Positions 8,184 through 15,909 of a stretch of 28,479 nt of DNA are shown here, one piece after another. The stretch is from Candidatus Rifleibacteriota bacterium. Its GTDB lineage: Bacteria; UBP17; UBA6191; JACPRK01. Both the position numbers and the translations under genes were made by a program. The stretch is taken from contig JACQZL010000174.1 of NCBI GenBank assembly GCA_016213865.1, positions 1-28,479 on the forward strand, written 5' to 3'. The notes beneath the pieces were generated by a model. It had not been told where the DNA came from, made no database searches, and saw only the letters and a list, made by a program, of their open reading frames with translations. Every line of letters begins with the position of its first letter. Within the stretch, counting starts at the first letter, position 1.

Positions 8184-8456
8184 ATGAACAAGCAGGATCT
8201 GGCACAGAAGATTGCTCAGGAGACGGGACTGTCACTGAAGGATTCGGCGGCGGCAATCGACGCCATCGTGGTTGCCGTGAAGGACTCGCTGAAGTCTGGT
8301 GACCGGGTGCAGCTCTCTGGTTTCGGAAGCTGGGAGCTCCGCGTCCGCCAGGCGCGTAATGGTGTCAACCCGAAGACGGGCGAGAAGATCCAGATCAAGG
8401 CTCGCAAGGTCCCCAAGTTCAACCCCGGCAAGGAGCTCAAGGAGGTTGTGGGCTGA
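8184..8456 (+). CDS. hup: HU/IHF-family histone-like DNA-binding protein
   Basis: 90 residues, the usual HU length, with GGAGG (8173-8177) six bases before ATG 8184. The N-terminal helices (MNKQDLAQKIAQETGLSLKD) give the dimerisation core. The central GFGSWELRVRQARNGVNPKTG is the conserved HU signature, which leads into the DNA-contacting beta arms and the C-terminal AGKELKEVV-like helix (here PGKELKEVV). HU dimers bend and compact the nucleoid. The gene stands alone with its own candidate promoter. IHF subunits are less likely because the sequence follows the HU pattern throughout. Confidence 0.96.
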   Translation: MNKQDLAQKIAQETGLSLKDSAAAIDAIVVAVKDSLKSGDRVQLSGFGSWELRVRQARNGVNPKTGEKIQIKARKVPKFNPGKELKEVVG

Positions 8457-8464
8457 GCGGTTTG

Positions 8465-8502
8465 GACCCGACGGGGCCGTGCAAGCTGCGGCCCCTCGGG
8501 TC
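8465..8502 (+). terminator. Hairpin after the HU gene
   Basis: GACCCGACGGGGCCG (8465-8479) pairs with CGGCCCCTCGGGTC (8489-8502) with one bulged base. It starts nine bases after the HU stop. There is no T run, so it may terminate weakly or protect the transcript's 3' end. Confidence 0.4.
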
Positions 8503-8613
8503 GGGGGACCGGGGCGCGACTGGCGGCGCGCCTCTGCTCGCTGGTCTGATGCGTTACCTAGGACCCCGGCCGTAGGATTACCGCTACGACGGCACGGGGG
8601 CTTGCGTGGTGCG

Positions 8614-9075
8614 ATGAAGAAGGTTCGATTCGGCTGGATCTTGACCGCGGCGGCGATCGCCGCAGTGGTTGCGTTGTTTCCAGGGGCCGCGGGCGGAGTG
8701 GGCGCTGGCGATCCCGCGGACCTGGTGACCCGTTCAGCCCCCGCTGCGGCGGGTGCCACCACGGGCCCCCAGGCGAGTGCCCAGGCTTTCATCCCGGCCA
8801 CGGCTGCCACCGTGGCCACGGCTCCCGCAACCACGGGGGCGTCGGCCGTCACCCCTGCAACGGCGCCGCTCGTGGCCGCGCCGGCCGCTCACGCGGGCGT
8901 GACGCTGGCGACGGGGGCTGTCCAGGCCCCTCCCACGACCGCCCTCGCGTCGCCGGGAGCGACCATCGCCGCCACGTCGACGATCGGGCCCCCGCCGCCG
9001 CTCGCGGGGGGCAGACTTCGCATCTCGCTGGTCTTCACGTCCAACGTGTTGGGCGAGACCGACCCCTGTGGCTGA
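8614..9075 (+). CDS. N-terminal fragment of the interrupted metallophosphatase/cytochrome
   Basis: 153 codons ending at the in-frame TGA. It holds the signal-anchor, the Ala/Pro/Thr-rich spacer and the first strand of the phosphatase fold, stopping after DPCG. It is unlikely to function alone. Confidence 0.5.
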   Translation: MKKVRFGWILTAAAIAAVVALFPGAAGGVGAGDPADLVTRSAPAAAGATTGPQASAQAFIPATAATVATAPATTGASAVTPATAPLVAAPAAHAGVTLATGAVQAPPTTALASPGATIAATSTIGPPPPLAGGRLRISLVFTSNVLGETDPCG

Positions 9076-9114
9076 CACGGCAACCAGATCGGCGGACTCG
9101 CCCGGCGGGCGGTC
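9073..9114 (+). other. In-frame TGA with downstream hairpin (possible selenocysteine signal)
   Basis: The TGA falls at the second Cys of a PCGC-type motif. A stem (9095-9103 with 9107-9114, bulged T at 9098, GGC loop) begins 19 bases downstream, with its loop about 28 bases from the TGA. This spacing, and the G at the start of the loop, agree with described bacterial SECIS elements. Short GC stems are common in this DNA, so it is only suggestive. Confidence 0.25.
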
Positions 9115-9715
9115 TTCACCCAGGGTGTTCGGAAGTCAGGAAAGCCGGTCCTGGCGTTGGATTCGGGGGATATGCTCTTCAAGACGGCCTGGCCGATGGA
9201 CTCCGAGCTGCAAGCTCTGAAGCTCAGGGCCCGGACCATCGCCGGCATCGCGGGGCGGCGCATTGGTCTGGTGGCGTCCGGTGTCGGCGAATGCGATCTC
9301 GCCGCCGGCCCGGAGTTTGCCGCCTCCGTGGCCAGGGACGGTGGGTTTCCTTTCCTGGCGGCCAACCTGGTCGACAAGGACGGCAAGAAGCCGTTCGCGT
9401 CTCACATGCTGGTCGAGATCGGCGGCGTCCGGGTCGGTCTGTTCGGCATCTGCAACACGTTGACGGGCAACATCCCGGGCCAGAAAGGGCTGGTTCAGCG
9501 CGATCCGACCGCCACGGCCAAGGAAGAGGTCGCGTTCCTGCGTCCCAAGTCGCACCTGGTCATCTGCCTCTCGCACCATGGGTTACAGGCCGACCAAGAG
9601 CTGGCCCGGAAGGTGCCGGGGATCGACGTGATCGTCGGCGGCCACAGCCGCGAGATGACGACCGAGCCGATCGTCGTGAACCGCACGCTGATCGTACAAC
9701 TGCCAGGGAAAATAC
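9076..9715 (+). CDS. Middle fragment: metallophosphatase-like core
   Basis: The frame continues directly from the TGA (HGNQIGGLARR onward), so no base is missing there. It includes the LDSGD and GGHSR metal-site motifs. The first in-frame ATG after the TGA is 9172, with a TTG at 9157, which would lose the first motif. Coding-like sequence ends in the AAAA run at 9709-9712. Confidence 0.5.
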
Positions 9716-10399
9716 ACGGGCAGGCTCGACCTGGACGCTCCGGCTGTCTGGAAGCCGAACGATGCCTGGGTCAGCACCAAGTACGCTTCCGGCGGCCTCG
9801 CCGGTGCCGAGGCGCCCAGGTTCGACTGCCTCTTCGCGCCCATGGACAAGAACACCGGCGAGGACGGTGCCGTGGTGGCCGACCTGAAGAAGTACAACGA
9901 GGAGGCGGCCAAGCTCTTGGTTCCCCCGCCTGCATCACCAGGCCAGCCTTCCGTCCCGGCCGTCGGTCCTCCCGGGAGCTCGCCGTCCGTTCCTGCTCCA
10001 GCCCCGGCCGCGCAGCCCACCACCCGCAGCTTCGTCTACTGGGGAGAGGCGCTCTGCTCTTCTTGCCACAAGGAGCAGGCTGCCTTCTGGAAGAAGACGC
10101 CGCACGCCACGGCGATCGACGTCCTGCGCCGGCGCAGCCGCGTGATGGACGTGCAGTGCATCGGCTGCCACACGACCGGGTTCAAGAGGCCCGGTGGGTT
10201 CGACGTGGCGGCCAAGATGTTCGGTTACGAGAACGTCCAGTGCGAGGCGTGCCACGGCCCCGGGCTCGAGCACGGCAAGGGGATGATGGCCGCGACCGCC
10301 CGGTCCCGGGAGACCTGCGTGGGATGCCACAATGAGGAGAGAAGCCCCAGCCGGACCACAGCCCGCAGTTCGACTTCACGGCCATGCTGCCGATGGTGA
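9713..10399 (+). CDS. C-terminal fragment: tetraheme cytochrome c domain
   Basis: The frame shifts by one base, with the first in-frame ATG at 9842. It carries four CxxCH heme sites within about 90 residues and extra His residues that could be axial ligands. The last 20 or so residues before the stop at 10399 are out of the ancestral frame. Confidence 0.5.
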   Translation, partial: YTGRLDLDAPAVWKPNDAWVSTKYASGGLAGAEAPRFDCLFAPMDKNTGEDGAVVADLKKYNEEAAKLLVPPPASPGQPSVPAVGPPGSSPSVPAPAPAAQPTTRSFVYWGEALCSSCHKEQAAFWKKTPHATAIDVLRRRSRVMDVQCIGCHTTGFKRPGGFDVAAKMFGYENVQCEACHGPGLEHGKGMMAATARSRETCVGCHNEERSPSRTTARSSTSRPCCRW

Positions 10400-10459
10400 G
10401 CTGCCCGAAGATGCAGCCGACGACGAAGTGAACCCGATGCCCCGGGTCGGCGCGCAAGG

Positions 10460-11413
10460 ATGAGACGGCGACGGCTGCGACGACCGGACGACTGGGGTGC
10501 GTACGCGTACCTGTTGCCGGCCCTGCTCGTGCTGGCCCTTTTTCACCTGCTGCCAATCTTCTACAGCCTGGCCCTTTCGGGCTTCGAGGACGCAGCCGGC
10601 AACATGTTCGCCGAGTTTGTCGGGCTGCAGCACTACTGGACGATGCTGGGCGATCGCCTGTTCTGGACGTCGATGGCGAACACGGTCTGGTTTGTCCTGG
10701 GCACGGTTCCGCTCTCGATGGCCGCCGCGCTTGCCGTTGCGCTGGCGCTGAACACGGGCGTGCGCGGGTTGGGGTTCTACCGGACCGTCTACTTCCTTCC
10801 GGTCGTGACGTCGGCGGCCGCGGTCTCGCTCGTCTGGAAGTGGGTCTACCACCCGCAGCGGGGTTTGTTGAACGAGATGATGTCTTGGCTGGGGCTGCCG
10901 GGCCAGAACTGGCTGCACGAGCCGACCGGGCTCTTCGCGCTGGTGGCGGGCCACTTCCATCTGACCTGTCCGGACTGTGCAGCCGGCCCAAGTCTGGCGA
11001 TGGTCTCCATCATCATGATGAGCGTGTGGCAGCGCCTGGGATACAACGTCGTCATCTTCCTGGCGGGCCTCCAGACGATCCCGCAGGAGCTCTACGAGGC
11101 GGCGCGCATCGACGGCGCCGGTCCGGTGCGGACGTTCTGGAACGTCACCTGGCCGCTGCTGTCTCCCACGACCTACTTCGTCCTGGTGATGTCGACCATC
11201 TCGTCTTTCCAGGTCTTCAATCAGGTCTTCATGCTCTATGGAAGCAACGTGACGGAGAACTCCCGGGTGATCGTCTACTATCTGTACGAGAAGGGATTCC
11301 ACACCTTCCAGATGGGATACGCTTCGGCGCTGGCCTACGTGCTGTTCCTGCTCATCATGGTCATGACGTTGGTGCAAAAGAGGTTTGTCGGAGGCAAGGT
11401 CCACTATGCCTGA
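10460..11413 (+). CDS. Carbohydrate ABC transporter permease, MalF/UgpA-type (orphan)
   Basis: 317 residues with about six hydrophobic segments. It has the permease EAA loop (QELYEAARIDGAG, then TFWNVTWPLLSP), the site that docks the ATPase subunit. This family forms half of the inner-membrane channel of sugar or glycerol-phosphate importers. The usual partners (binding protein, second permease, ATPase) are absent on both sides, so it must borrow them or be a remnant. An unusual insertion (HLTCPDCAAG, residues about 165-174) with a CxxC pair lies in a loop before the third conserved block. Start ATG 10460 has only a weak AAGG site. The stop overlaps the next gene's ATG (ATGCCTGA). Confidence 0.9.
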   Translation: MRRRRLRRPDDWGAYAYLLPALLVLALFHLLPIFYSLALSGFEDAAGNMFAEFVGLQHYWTMLGDRLFWTSMANTVWFVLGTVPLSMAAALAVALALNTGVRGLGFYRTVYFLPVVTSAAAVSLVWKWVYHPQRGLLNEMMSWLGLPGQNWLHEPTGLFALVAGHFHLTCPDCAAGPSLAMVSIIMMSVWQRLGYNVVIFLAGLQTIPQELYEAARIDGAGPVRTFWNVTWPLLSPTTYFVLVMSTISSFQVFNQVFMLYGSNVTENSRVIVYYLYEKGFHTFQMGYASALAYVLFLLIMVMTLVQKRFVGGKVHYA

Positions 11414-12335
11414 TACCCGCCGGGGGATCGCTGTCGCGCCTGGCTCGGTGTCCTCGGGCCCCGAGAGGCGGCCTGACCGGCACCGTCTAGGATGGCGGCG
11501 TTCGTGGGGTACGGCTGCCGGTCTGGCTCTGTCGTTCCTCCTCTTGAGCGCCGCCGAAGGCGGGGCCCAGAGCGGGCAGGACCCGGACTGGCCCAGAGAC
11601 GACGCGGTCATGGTCGCCGTCCCGGGTGGGGCCTTCAGGATGGGAAGCGTCGGCGGGGCTCCGGACGAAACACCCCCGCACAATGTCTACGTGGACCCGT
11701 TCTGGATCGACCAGTGCGAGGTGAGCAACCGCCGGTACAAGGTCTTCGAGGACTGGATGGCGGCTACTCGAAATCACTCCCTGTGTTTTCCCAGGTCTCA
11801 GGACAAGCAGTTCCGGTGCAAAGACCACGGCCGAAAAGGTGTGGACCCGGCCTCATTGGACCCCGAACGGCCCGTCACCGGGATCGACTGGTACGATGCC
11901 TTCGCCTTCGCAGCATGGGCAGGCAAGCGCCTTCCGACCGAGGCCGAGTGGGAGCGCGCGGCCCGTGGGACTGACGGGCGCCGCTACCCTTGGGGAGAGA
12001 GCATGCCTGCCGGCAGGGCCAACTACGGCGAGAAACTGGGGCACCCGACTGCCGCCACCGGGTTTCCGGACGGGAAGAGCCCCGTGGGATGCCTGCAGAT
12101 GGCAGGAAACGTCTGGGAGTGGTGCTTCGACTGGTACGACCCCGACTGGTACGGGCTGCGCAGGGACTACAACCCGACGGGCCCCATCCAGGGCGAGAAC
12201 CGTGTGGTCCGCGGCGGCTCATGGGTGGATTTTGCCTCGTCGCTGCGGACGACCTTCCGCGGAAACGCCAGGCCCGAAACGCGCAGCGACCACATCGGCT
12301 TTCGCTGCGTCCGCGAGACTCCGCCGCCGCCGTGA
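11406..12335 (+). CDS. Exported SUMF1/formylglycine-generating-enzyme-type domain protein
   Basis: 309 residues from ATG 11406, chosen because it overlaps the permease stop by eight bases and has GGAGG upstream. A long Arg-rich n-region is followed by a hydrophobic segment (AAGLALSFLLLSA) and a probable cut near GGA before Gln-Ser. The SUMF1 motifs run in order: [85 protein letters not shown]. Members oxidise a Cys to formylglycine in sulfatases, or serve as C-type-lectin-like binding domains; no sulfatase lies nearby, so the substrate is unknown. Translational coupling to the permease suggests joint expression. Confidence 0.9.
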   Translation: MPDTRRGIAVAPGSVSSGPERRPDRHRLGWRRSWGTAAGLALSFLLLSAAEGGAQSGQDPDWPRDDAVMVAVPGGAFRMGSVGGAPDETPPHNVYVDPFWIDQCEVSNRRYKVFEDWMAATRNHSLCFPRSQDKQFRCKDHGRKGVDPASLDPERPVTGIDWYDAFAFAAWAGKRLPTEAEWERAARGTDGRRYPWGESMPAGRANYGEKLGHPTAATGFPDGKSPVGCLQMAGNVWEWCFDWYDPDWYGLRRDYNPTGPIQGENRVVRGGSWVDFASSLRTTFRGNARPETRSDHIGFRCVRETPPPP

Positions 12336-12467
12336 GGCGCGCAACAGCAGGGCCGTCCCCCCACCACTGAGCTACTACGGGCAAATCTGTCGCATCACGC
12401 GCCGAGTTCGGCCGTCCGCTCCCGGTTTCAAGCCGACAAACTCGATTCGCGAGTCGTAGCGCGGGGA

Positions 12468-12487
12468 CCCTTCGACAGGCTCAGGAC
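12468..12487. repeat. TTCGACAGGCTCAGG-type dispersed repeat
   Basis: CCCTTCGACAGGCTCAGGAC matches a short repeat that I know as common in intergenic DNA of many environmental bacteria. A single copy was seen here. Its function is not known to me. Confidence 0.5.
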
Positions 12488-12585
12488 ATGTTTGTGCCCC
12501 GCCCGTGGCCTGCGACCGCTCTGGGAGCGGGGGACAAGCCCAGTGGCAACAAATCCAGCGTCAGGAGAGGCATGACGGGCGTCGG

Positions 12586-12682
12586 AAAGGCAGAGGCGGC
12601 ATCTTGCCGCTTCCACAGGACCGGCCAAGTCGCTGTCCTGTGACCGGGCGCCCAAAAAGCGGCTGGAAGCCGCTTCTACCTT
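12586..12682. repeat. Inverted REP pair (BIME-like)
   Basis: The outer units are AAAGGCAGAGGCGGC-ATCTTGCCGC at the left and AGCGGCTGGAAGCCGCTTCT at the right, in opposite orientation. Nested between them is a perfect 8-base inverted repeat, CACAGGAC (12614-12621) with GTCCTGTG (12635-12642). The same outer units recur at 14107-14183, and the AGCGGCTTCC unit also at 28340-28419. Confidence 0.75.
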
Positions 12683-12987
12683 GCGGCGTTGCCATCGTTG
12701 CGGCCTCTCCGGCAAATCCACAGCAGGAGAATAGAACCATGAGGATTTGATGCCATTGGGACAAGCCCCCGCGCTACCTGCTCTACTGAGGACGCCGGCC
12801 CTGCTGCCCTCGGGCTTACCCTGCAACTTCCGCTCGGTGTGATACGTAGAACATGTCGGGAGCCGTGCCCCATACTTTTCTATCGTCGAAATCTCGCTCT
12901 CGGAGCTAGTCAAAATCGGGTCTAGACGGTAAACTTACCTGGCTCTGTCCGGGGTGCGGACTGGCGGATCTCCCCCTGAGGTGTCGC

Positions 12988-14040
12988 ATGATGTTCTCTT
13001 CGAAGTTGCTCGTACTGATCCTGCTCCTGGTTGCTCTGCTGCCCGGCGCGACAGTGGCGGCTCCAGGCCCCTGGGTATCCAGGGCCCTTGGCGACCCGGC
13101 GCCCACCGCACTTTCCAGGTACGAGGTCGAGGAGCTCGCGTTCGCCGACATCGAGTGGAGCGCCTTCTTCGTCGCTCGCGTCAAGAAGACCCCGACCGGC
13201 CTCCTGGAGATCCTGGGCAAGCGAGCGGTCTTCACGCTTCAGCACGACGACAACGAGCCGGCACTGTGGAATGCGACGAAGACCCTGAACCTGTTGCGGC
13301 GCCTTGGCATTCGCGTCCCGGGCGGAGATCTTCCGCAGCCCCCGCAGCCTCCGCAGCCTCCGCAGCCCCCGCAGCCCCCGCAGCCTCCGCAGCCCCCTCA
13401 GCCTCCGCAGCCTCCGCAGCCCCCGCAGCCCCCTGATGTGGGCAACGGCCCGCCAATCGCGCCTGGCCAGGAGTTCGACATCACCAAGTACTACCCGATA
13501 GCGATCGGAAACCACTGGAAGTACACCGACCTGGCCCTCAACGGTCTCAAGTTCACGATGGAGATCAAGAAGACCATCCAGGTCGAGGGTGCCACCTGTG
13601 CCTTCAACGAGCGGGATGACCGGGTCGAGACCGACGCGCTGACCAGCTCGGACGCCGGCATGCTCCTGCATGCCCAGGAGCGCACCAACACCGATGGCAG
13701 CATGTTCCGCGCGACCTGGAGTCCGCCGGTCAAGTTCACCGACAAGCTCACGAAGCTCGGCTCCAAGTACGTGACGGTGCCCGGCTACTGCAACCCCGGC
13801 ACGGGCAACACCATGACCTGGACCTCCACCATCGTGGGGACCCAGGACGTGACCGTTCCCGCGGGCAAGTACAAGAACTGCGTGCGCATCAAGGTCCTGG
13901 TCGTGGACAGCGTCTTGGGCGTCAAGCTCTCCGACTTCGAGATGTGGAACGCGCTCGGCATCGGCACGGTCCAGCGCCAGGGCAACTTCTTCGGCGTCTA
14001 CTTCGTCCAGAAGCTCCTCGAGTACAAGATCGTGAAGTAG
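12988..14040 (+). CDS. Secreted protein with (Gln-Pro-Pro)11 linker and C-terminal beta-rich domain
   Basis: 350 residues. The signal peptide is MMFSSKLLVLILLLVALL with a cut near TVA before Ala-Pro. Two adjacent ATGs (12988, 12991) follow a modest GAGG site. Residues about 40-110 form a small domain with a helical end (TKTLNLLRRLGIRVPGG). Eleven QPP units follow (bases 13335-13433). The C-terminal domain starts EFDITKYYPIAIGNHWKY and includes QDVTVPAGKYKNCVRIKV and a WNALGIGTVQRQ segment. This resembles widespread periplasmic proteins with a 'YYPL-GN-W-Y ... VPAG-f-dc ... GVG' pattern (TapB/DUF3108-like), whose roles are poorly known. It stands alone between repeats. Confidence 0.85.
   Translation: MMFSSKLLVLILLLVALLPGATVAAPGPWVSRALGDPAPTALSRYEVEELAFADIEWSAFFVARVKKTPTGLLEILGKRAVFTLQHDDNEPALWNATKTLNLLRRLGIRVPGGDLPQPPQPPQPPQPPQPPQPPQPPQPPQPPQPPQPPDVGNGPPIAPGQEFDITKYYPIAIGNHWKYTDLALNGLKFTMEIKKTIQVEGATCAFNERDDRVETDALTSSDAGMLLHAQERTNTDGSMFRATWSPPVKFTDKLTKLGSKYVTVPGYCNPGTGNTMTWTSTIVGTQDVTVPAGKYKNCVRIKVLVVDSVLGVKLSDFEMWNALGIGTVQRQGNFFGVYFVQKLLEYKIVK
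13335..13433 (+). repeat. Nine-base tandem repeat encoding Gln-Pro-Pro
   Basis: Eleven in-frame copies of CAGCCNCCN vary mainly at the third codon positions. Such repeats can slip by whole units and lengthen or shorten the linker without breaking the frame. Confidence 0.9.
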
Positions 14041-14061
14041 GTGGCGGCTCGCTCGACTCGG

Positions 14062-14183
14062 CCCCGAGCAACCGAGCCACGACTCTCCGGGGCAGCTCAA
14101 CCCGGGAAGGTAGAAGCGGCTTCCAGCCGCTTGGGGCTCCGTCGATGGCACCCCGGAAGCAGCAAGATGCCGCTTCTGCCTTT
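14062..14183. repeat. Composite REP element, copy B
   Basis: A 28-base block (14062-14089) is perfectly repeated in reverse complement at 28433-28460. About 14 bases later comes GGGAAGGTAGAAGCGGCTTC (14104-14123) and, inverted, a second REP unit ending about 14183. It fills the space between the secreted-protein gene and cca. Confidence 0.85.
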
Positions 14184-14221
14184 GAACGGTCCGCCCGAAA
14201 CGGGCTGTTTGAATCGAGGCC

Positions 14222-15604
14222 CTAGCTTTTCTCCGGCCGGTTTCCAAGACGCCCCGCGAGTTCGCTCGCATGGCCCAAGAGCCACTCGCGGGCCGCTGCG
14301 GGATCGGACTTTAGCGCGCCGTCGAGGATGGCGTCGAGCACGGCCTGTTTGGCAGCTCCCACGGCCGGCCCGGCAGGGATCCCCAGTAGCTGCATGATCT
14401 CCTCTCCTCGGAGGGGGCACTGCAGCTTCCGGAGCTCCGCGGCAGGCTCGATTGCTTTCAGGGCCTCGCACAGTGCGTCCAGCCTCGATATGTCCGGCAC
14501 CCGATGGGCCAGGCGATCGCAGCGAGCGACCAGCAGAAGCTCTTCGAGGTACGGACCTGCCGCCCGGACCAGGCGCCGCAGAGTCGGGGGCCTGGCGCCG
14601 GCCAGCTCGTGAGGCCTGAGGTGCAGCTCGATCAGGACCTCGAGCCGCTCGATAAGCTGGCGGGCATCGAGCCGCACGCGCCGGCTCGAAGCCAGGCGGG
14701 CGCGGGCGACCATCTCGGGGATCATGCGCGCCCCCACGGCCTCATGCCTGTGGAAGTGGATGGAATCGTCCTCCCTCGAAAGGGTCTCCGGCTTGCCGAT
14801 GTCGTGGAGCAGCGTGGCCAATCGGGTCACGGGGTCTGCCGTCCGCTCGATCGCGTGGCAGAAGGCGAGCCACGAGTGCTCGAAGACGTCCAGGTGGTGC
14901 CACTTCTGGGGTTGGGGTACGCCGTGGGTCGCATGCAGCTCGGGCAGGATGCCGGCGAGGAGGCCCGCTTCGTCGAGCAGGCGGACGCCGCGAGCGGCCG
15001 CCGGACCCGCCAGCAAGGCCCAGAGCTCGTCCGCGACCCGCTCGCGGGAGATGCGATCGAGCGCGGGAGCGAGCTCCTTGACCGCCGCCCAGGTCGCGGG
15101 CTCGATCTCGAAATCGAGCTGGGCCGCGAAGCGCACGGCCCTCAGGAGACGGAGGTGGTCCTCCGAGAACCGCTTGGCTGGCTCGCCCACGCAGCGAATG
15201 AGCCCCAGTTCGAGATCCGCGCGACCGCCGAACGGATCGACGAGGCGGTCCGAGCGCGGAAAGAGGGCCATCGAGTTGACCGTGAAATCTCGACGGGCAA
15301 GGTCCACCTCCAGATGGGCAGTGGGCGCCACGATGGCATGGCGGCCATCGCAATCGACGTCCCGGCGATACGTCGTCACCTCGATCGCCTGTTCGCCCAG
15401 GAGGACCGTGACTGTACCGTGAGCCGCGCCCGTCGGGATGACCCTGCGAAACAGCCTGGAGACCTGTTCTGGGCTGGCGCTGGTCGCGATGTCGAAGTCC
15501 TTGGGCGACCTTCCCAGCAACATGTCACGCACCGAGCCGCCCACCAGGCAGGCCTCGAAGCCGGCCCTCTCCAGCCGCTCCAGGATCTCGAGCACTTCCT
15601 TCAT
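14222..15604 (-). CDS. cca: CCA tRNA nucleotidyltransferase (class II, with HD domain)
   Basis: 460 residues. The enzyme adds or repairs the 3' CCA of tRNAs from CTP and ATP. Visible parts: the nucleotidyltransferase head (LVGGSVRDMLLG, then the metal-binding DFDIATSA), the RRDFTVNSMAL motif, the DPFGGRADL region, the ERVADEL neck helix and an HD phosphohydrolase domain (LLHDIGKPETL). The C-terminal helical body completes it. The length and the HD domain fit bacterial CCA-adding enzymes; a poly(A) polymerase or an A-only enzyme cannot be fully excluded. ATG 15604 has no ribosome-binding site, but an extended -10 ends nine bases upstream, suggesting a leaderless or very short leader transcript. 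Confidence 0.92.
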   Translation of the reverse strand: MKEVLEILERLERAGFEACLVGGSVRDMLLGRSPKDFDIATSASPEQVSRLFRRVIPTGAAHGTVTVLLGEQAIEVTTYRRDVDCDGRHAIVAPTAHLEVDLARRDFTVNSMALFPRSDRLVDPFGGRADLELGLIRCVGEPAKRFSEDHLRLLRAVRFAAQLDFEIEPATWAAVKELAPALDRISRERVADELWALLAGPAAARGVRLLDEAGLLAGILPELHATHGVPQPQKWHHLDVFEHSWLAFCHAIERTADPVTRLATLLHDIGKPETLSREDDSIHFHRHEAVGARMIPEMVARARLASSRRVRLDARQLIERLEVLIELHLRPHELAGARPPTLRRLVRAAGPYLEELLLVARCDRLAHRVPDISRLDALCEALKAIEPAAELRKLQCPLRGEEIMQLLGIPAGPAVGAAKQAVLDAILDGALKSDPAAAREWLLGHASELAGRLGNRPEKS

Positions 15605-15612
15605 TGGGGTCG

Positions 15613-15643
15613 ATTATCGCAGGTCGAGCGGGCCACGCGTCAG
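15613..15643 (-). promoter_or_regulatory. Candidate cca promoter with extended -10
   Basis: On the minus strand, TGCGATAAT (15621-15613) is an extended -10. CTGACG (15643-15638) lies 19 bases upstream as a partial -35. The predicted start of transcription falls at or just before the ATG. Confidence 0.5.
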
Positions 15644-15690
15644 GGAGGAGCGACGCCGGGAGCGACGCCAACTCATGGGAACTCCCAGGC

Positions 15691-15787
15691 AAACACAGAG
15701 ACACAAAGACACGGAGACACAAAGATACAGAAAATAGTCTCATCAAGTCAGCTCCTCTGTGTCTCTGTGCCTCCGTGTCTCTGTGTT
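15691..15787. repeat. CACAGAG-type large inverted repeat, copy 1
   Basis: The left arm (15691-15725) consists of AACACAGAGACAC-like units. The right arm (about 15755-15787) is its near reverse complement, with an A/T-richer loop. This type of repeat occurs between genes in many environmental bacteria. It separates the divergent cca gene and the E1-like gene. A related copy lies at 25379-25536. Confidence 0.85.
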
Positions 15788-15882
15788 GAATGACGACCTC
15801 TCGAGCCTCGTGGCGATTTGGGCTCCCATTTCTCGGCATCGCTCGCCCTGGTCTCGGTGCTTCTTCCGAATGCCGCGCGGTC

Positions 15883-15891
15883 TGGTATGAT
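15883..15891 (+). promoter_or_regulatory. Extended -10 promoter of the ubiquitin-like operon
   Basis: TGGTATGAT is a near-perfect extended -10 element (TGnTATAAT) 18 bases before ATG 15910. No good -35 is present, which such promoters do not need. It supports 15910, not the earlier ATG 15790, as the start of the first operon gene. Confidence 0.6.
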
Positions 15892-15909
15892 GCGCCCGAG
15901 GCATCTGCG

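Larger units (their letters stand above)
8614..10431 (+). pseudogene. Metallophosphatase-like/tetraheme cytochrome c protein, interrupted
   Basis: One ancestral gene is readable across three interruptions. From ATG 8614: a signal-anchor (MKKVRFGWILTAAAIAAV), a low-complexity Ala/Pro/Thr stretch, then a 5'-nucleotidase-like core (TSNVLGETDPCG, GGLARR, LDSGD, CLSHHG, GGHSR). Next comes a Pro-rich linker and four c-type heme motifs (CSSCH, CIGCH, CEACH, CVGCH), arranged like cytochrome c554-type domains. Interruptions: TGA at 9073-9075 in frame; one extra base in the AAAA run at 9709-9712 (removing it restores PGKYTGRLDL); and two extra bases near 10337-10341 (removing them restores a frame ending PKMQPTTK at TGA 10431). 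Such fusions are exported redox/phosphoesterase proteins of unclear substrate. Decay or sequence errors are the simplest explanation; selenocysteine at the TGA is an alternative. Confidence 0.75.
12336..12987 (+). other. Gene-free stretch of dispersed repeats
   Basis: About 650 bases with no credible gene on either strand. It contains the TTCGACAGGCTCAGG-type repeat (12468-12487) and a REP pair (12586-12682). A modest AGGT/GAGG ribosome-binding site for the gene at 12988 lies at 12977-12982. The minus-strand translation gives the VLSLSKGP string typical of this repeat, not of a protein. Confidence 0.6.

Noticed and set aside
11406..12335. Sulfatase-maturing pair
   Set aside because: No sulfatase gene lies in the window, so a specific sulfatase partner cannot be claimed.
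12428..12913. Minus-strand gene in the repeat-rich gap
   Set aside because: The translation consists of repeat-derived strings (VLSLSKGP and REP-encoded residues) with no domain.
13335..13433. CRISPR array
   Set aside because: The repeats are nine bases, without spacers, and encode an in-frame QPP linker in a secreted protein.
15790..15909. Earlier E1 start at ATG 15790
   Set aside because: It would place the extended -10 inside the gene, the extra 40 residues show no E1 similarity, and the codons begin next to the repeat arm.
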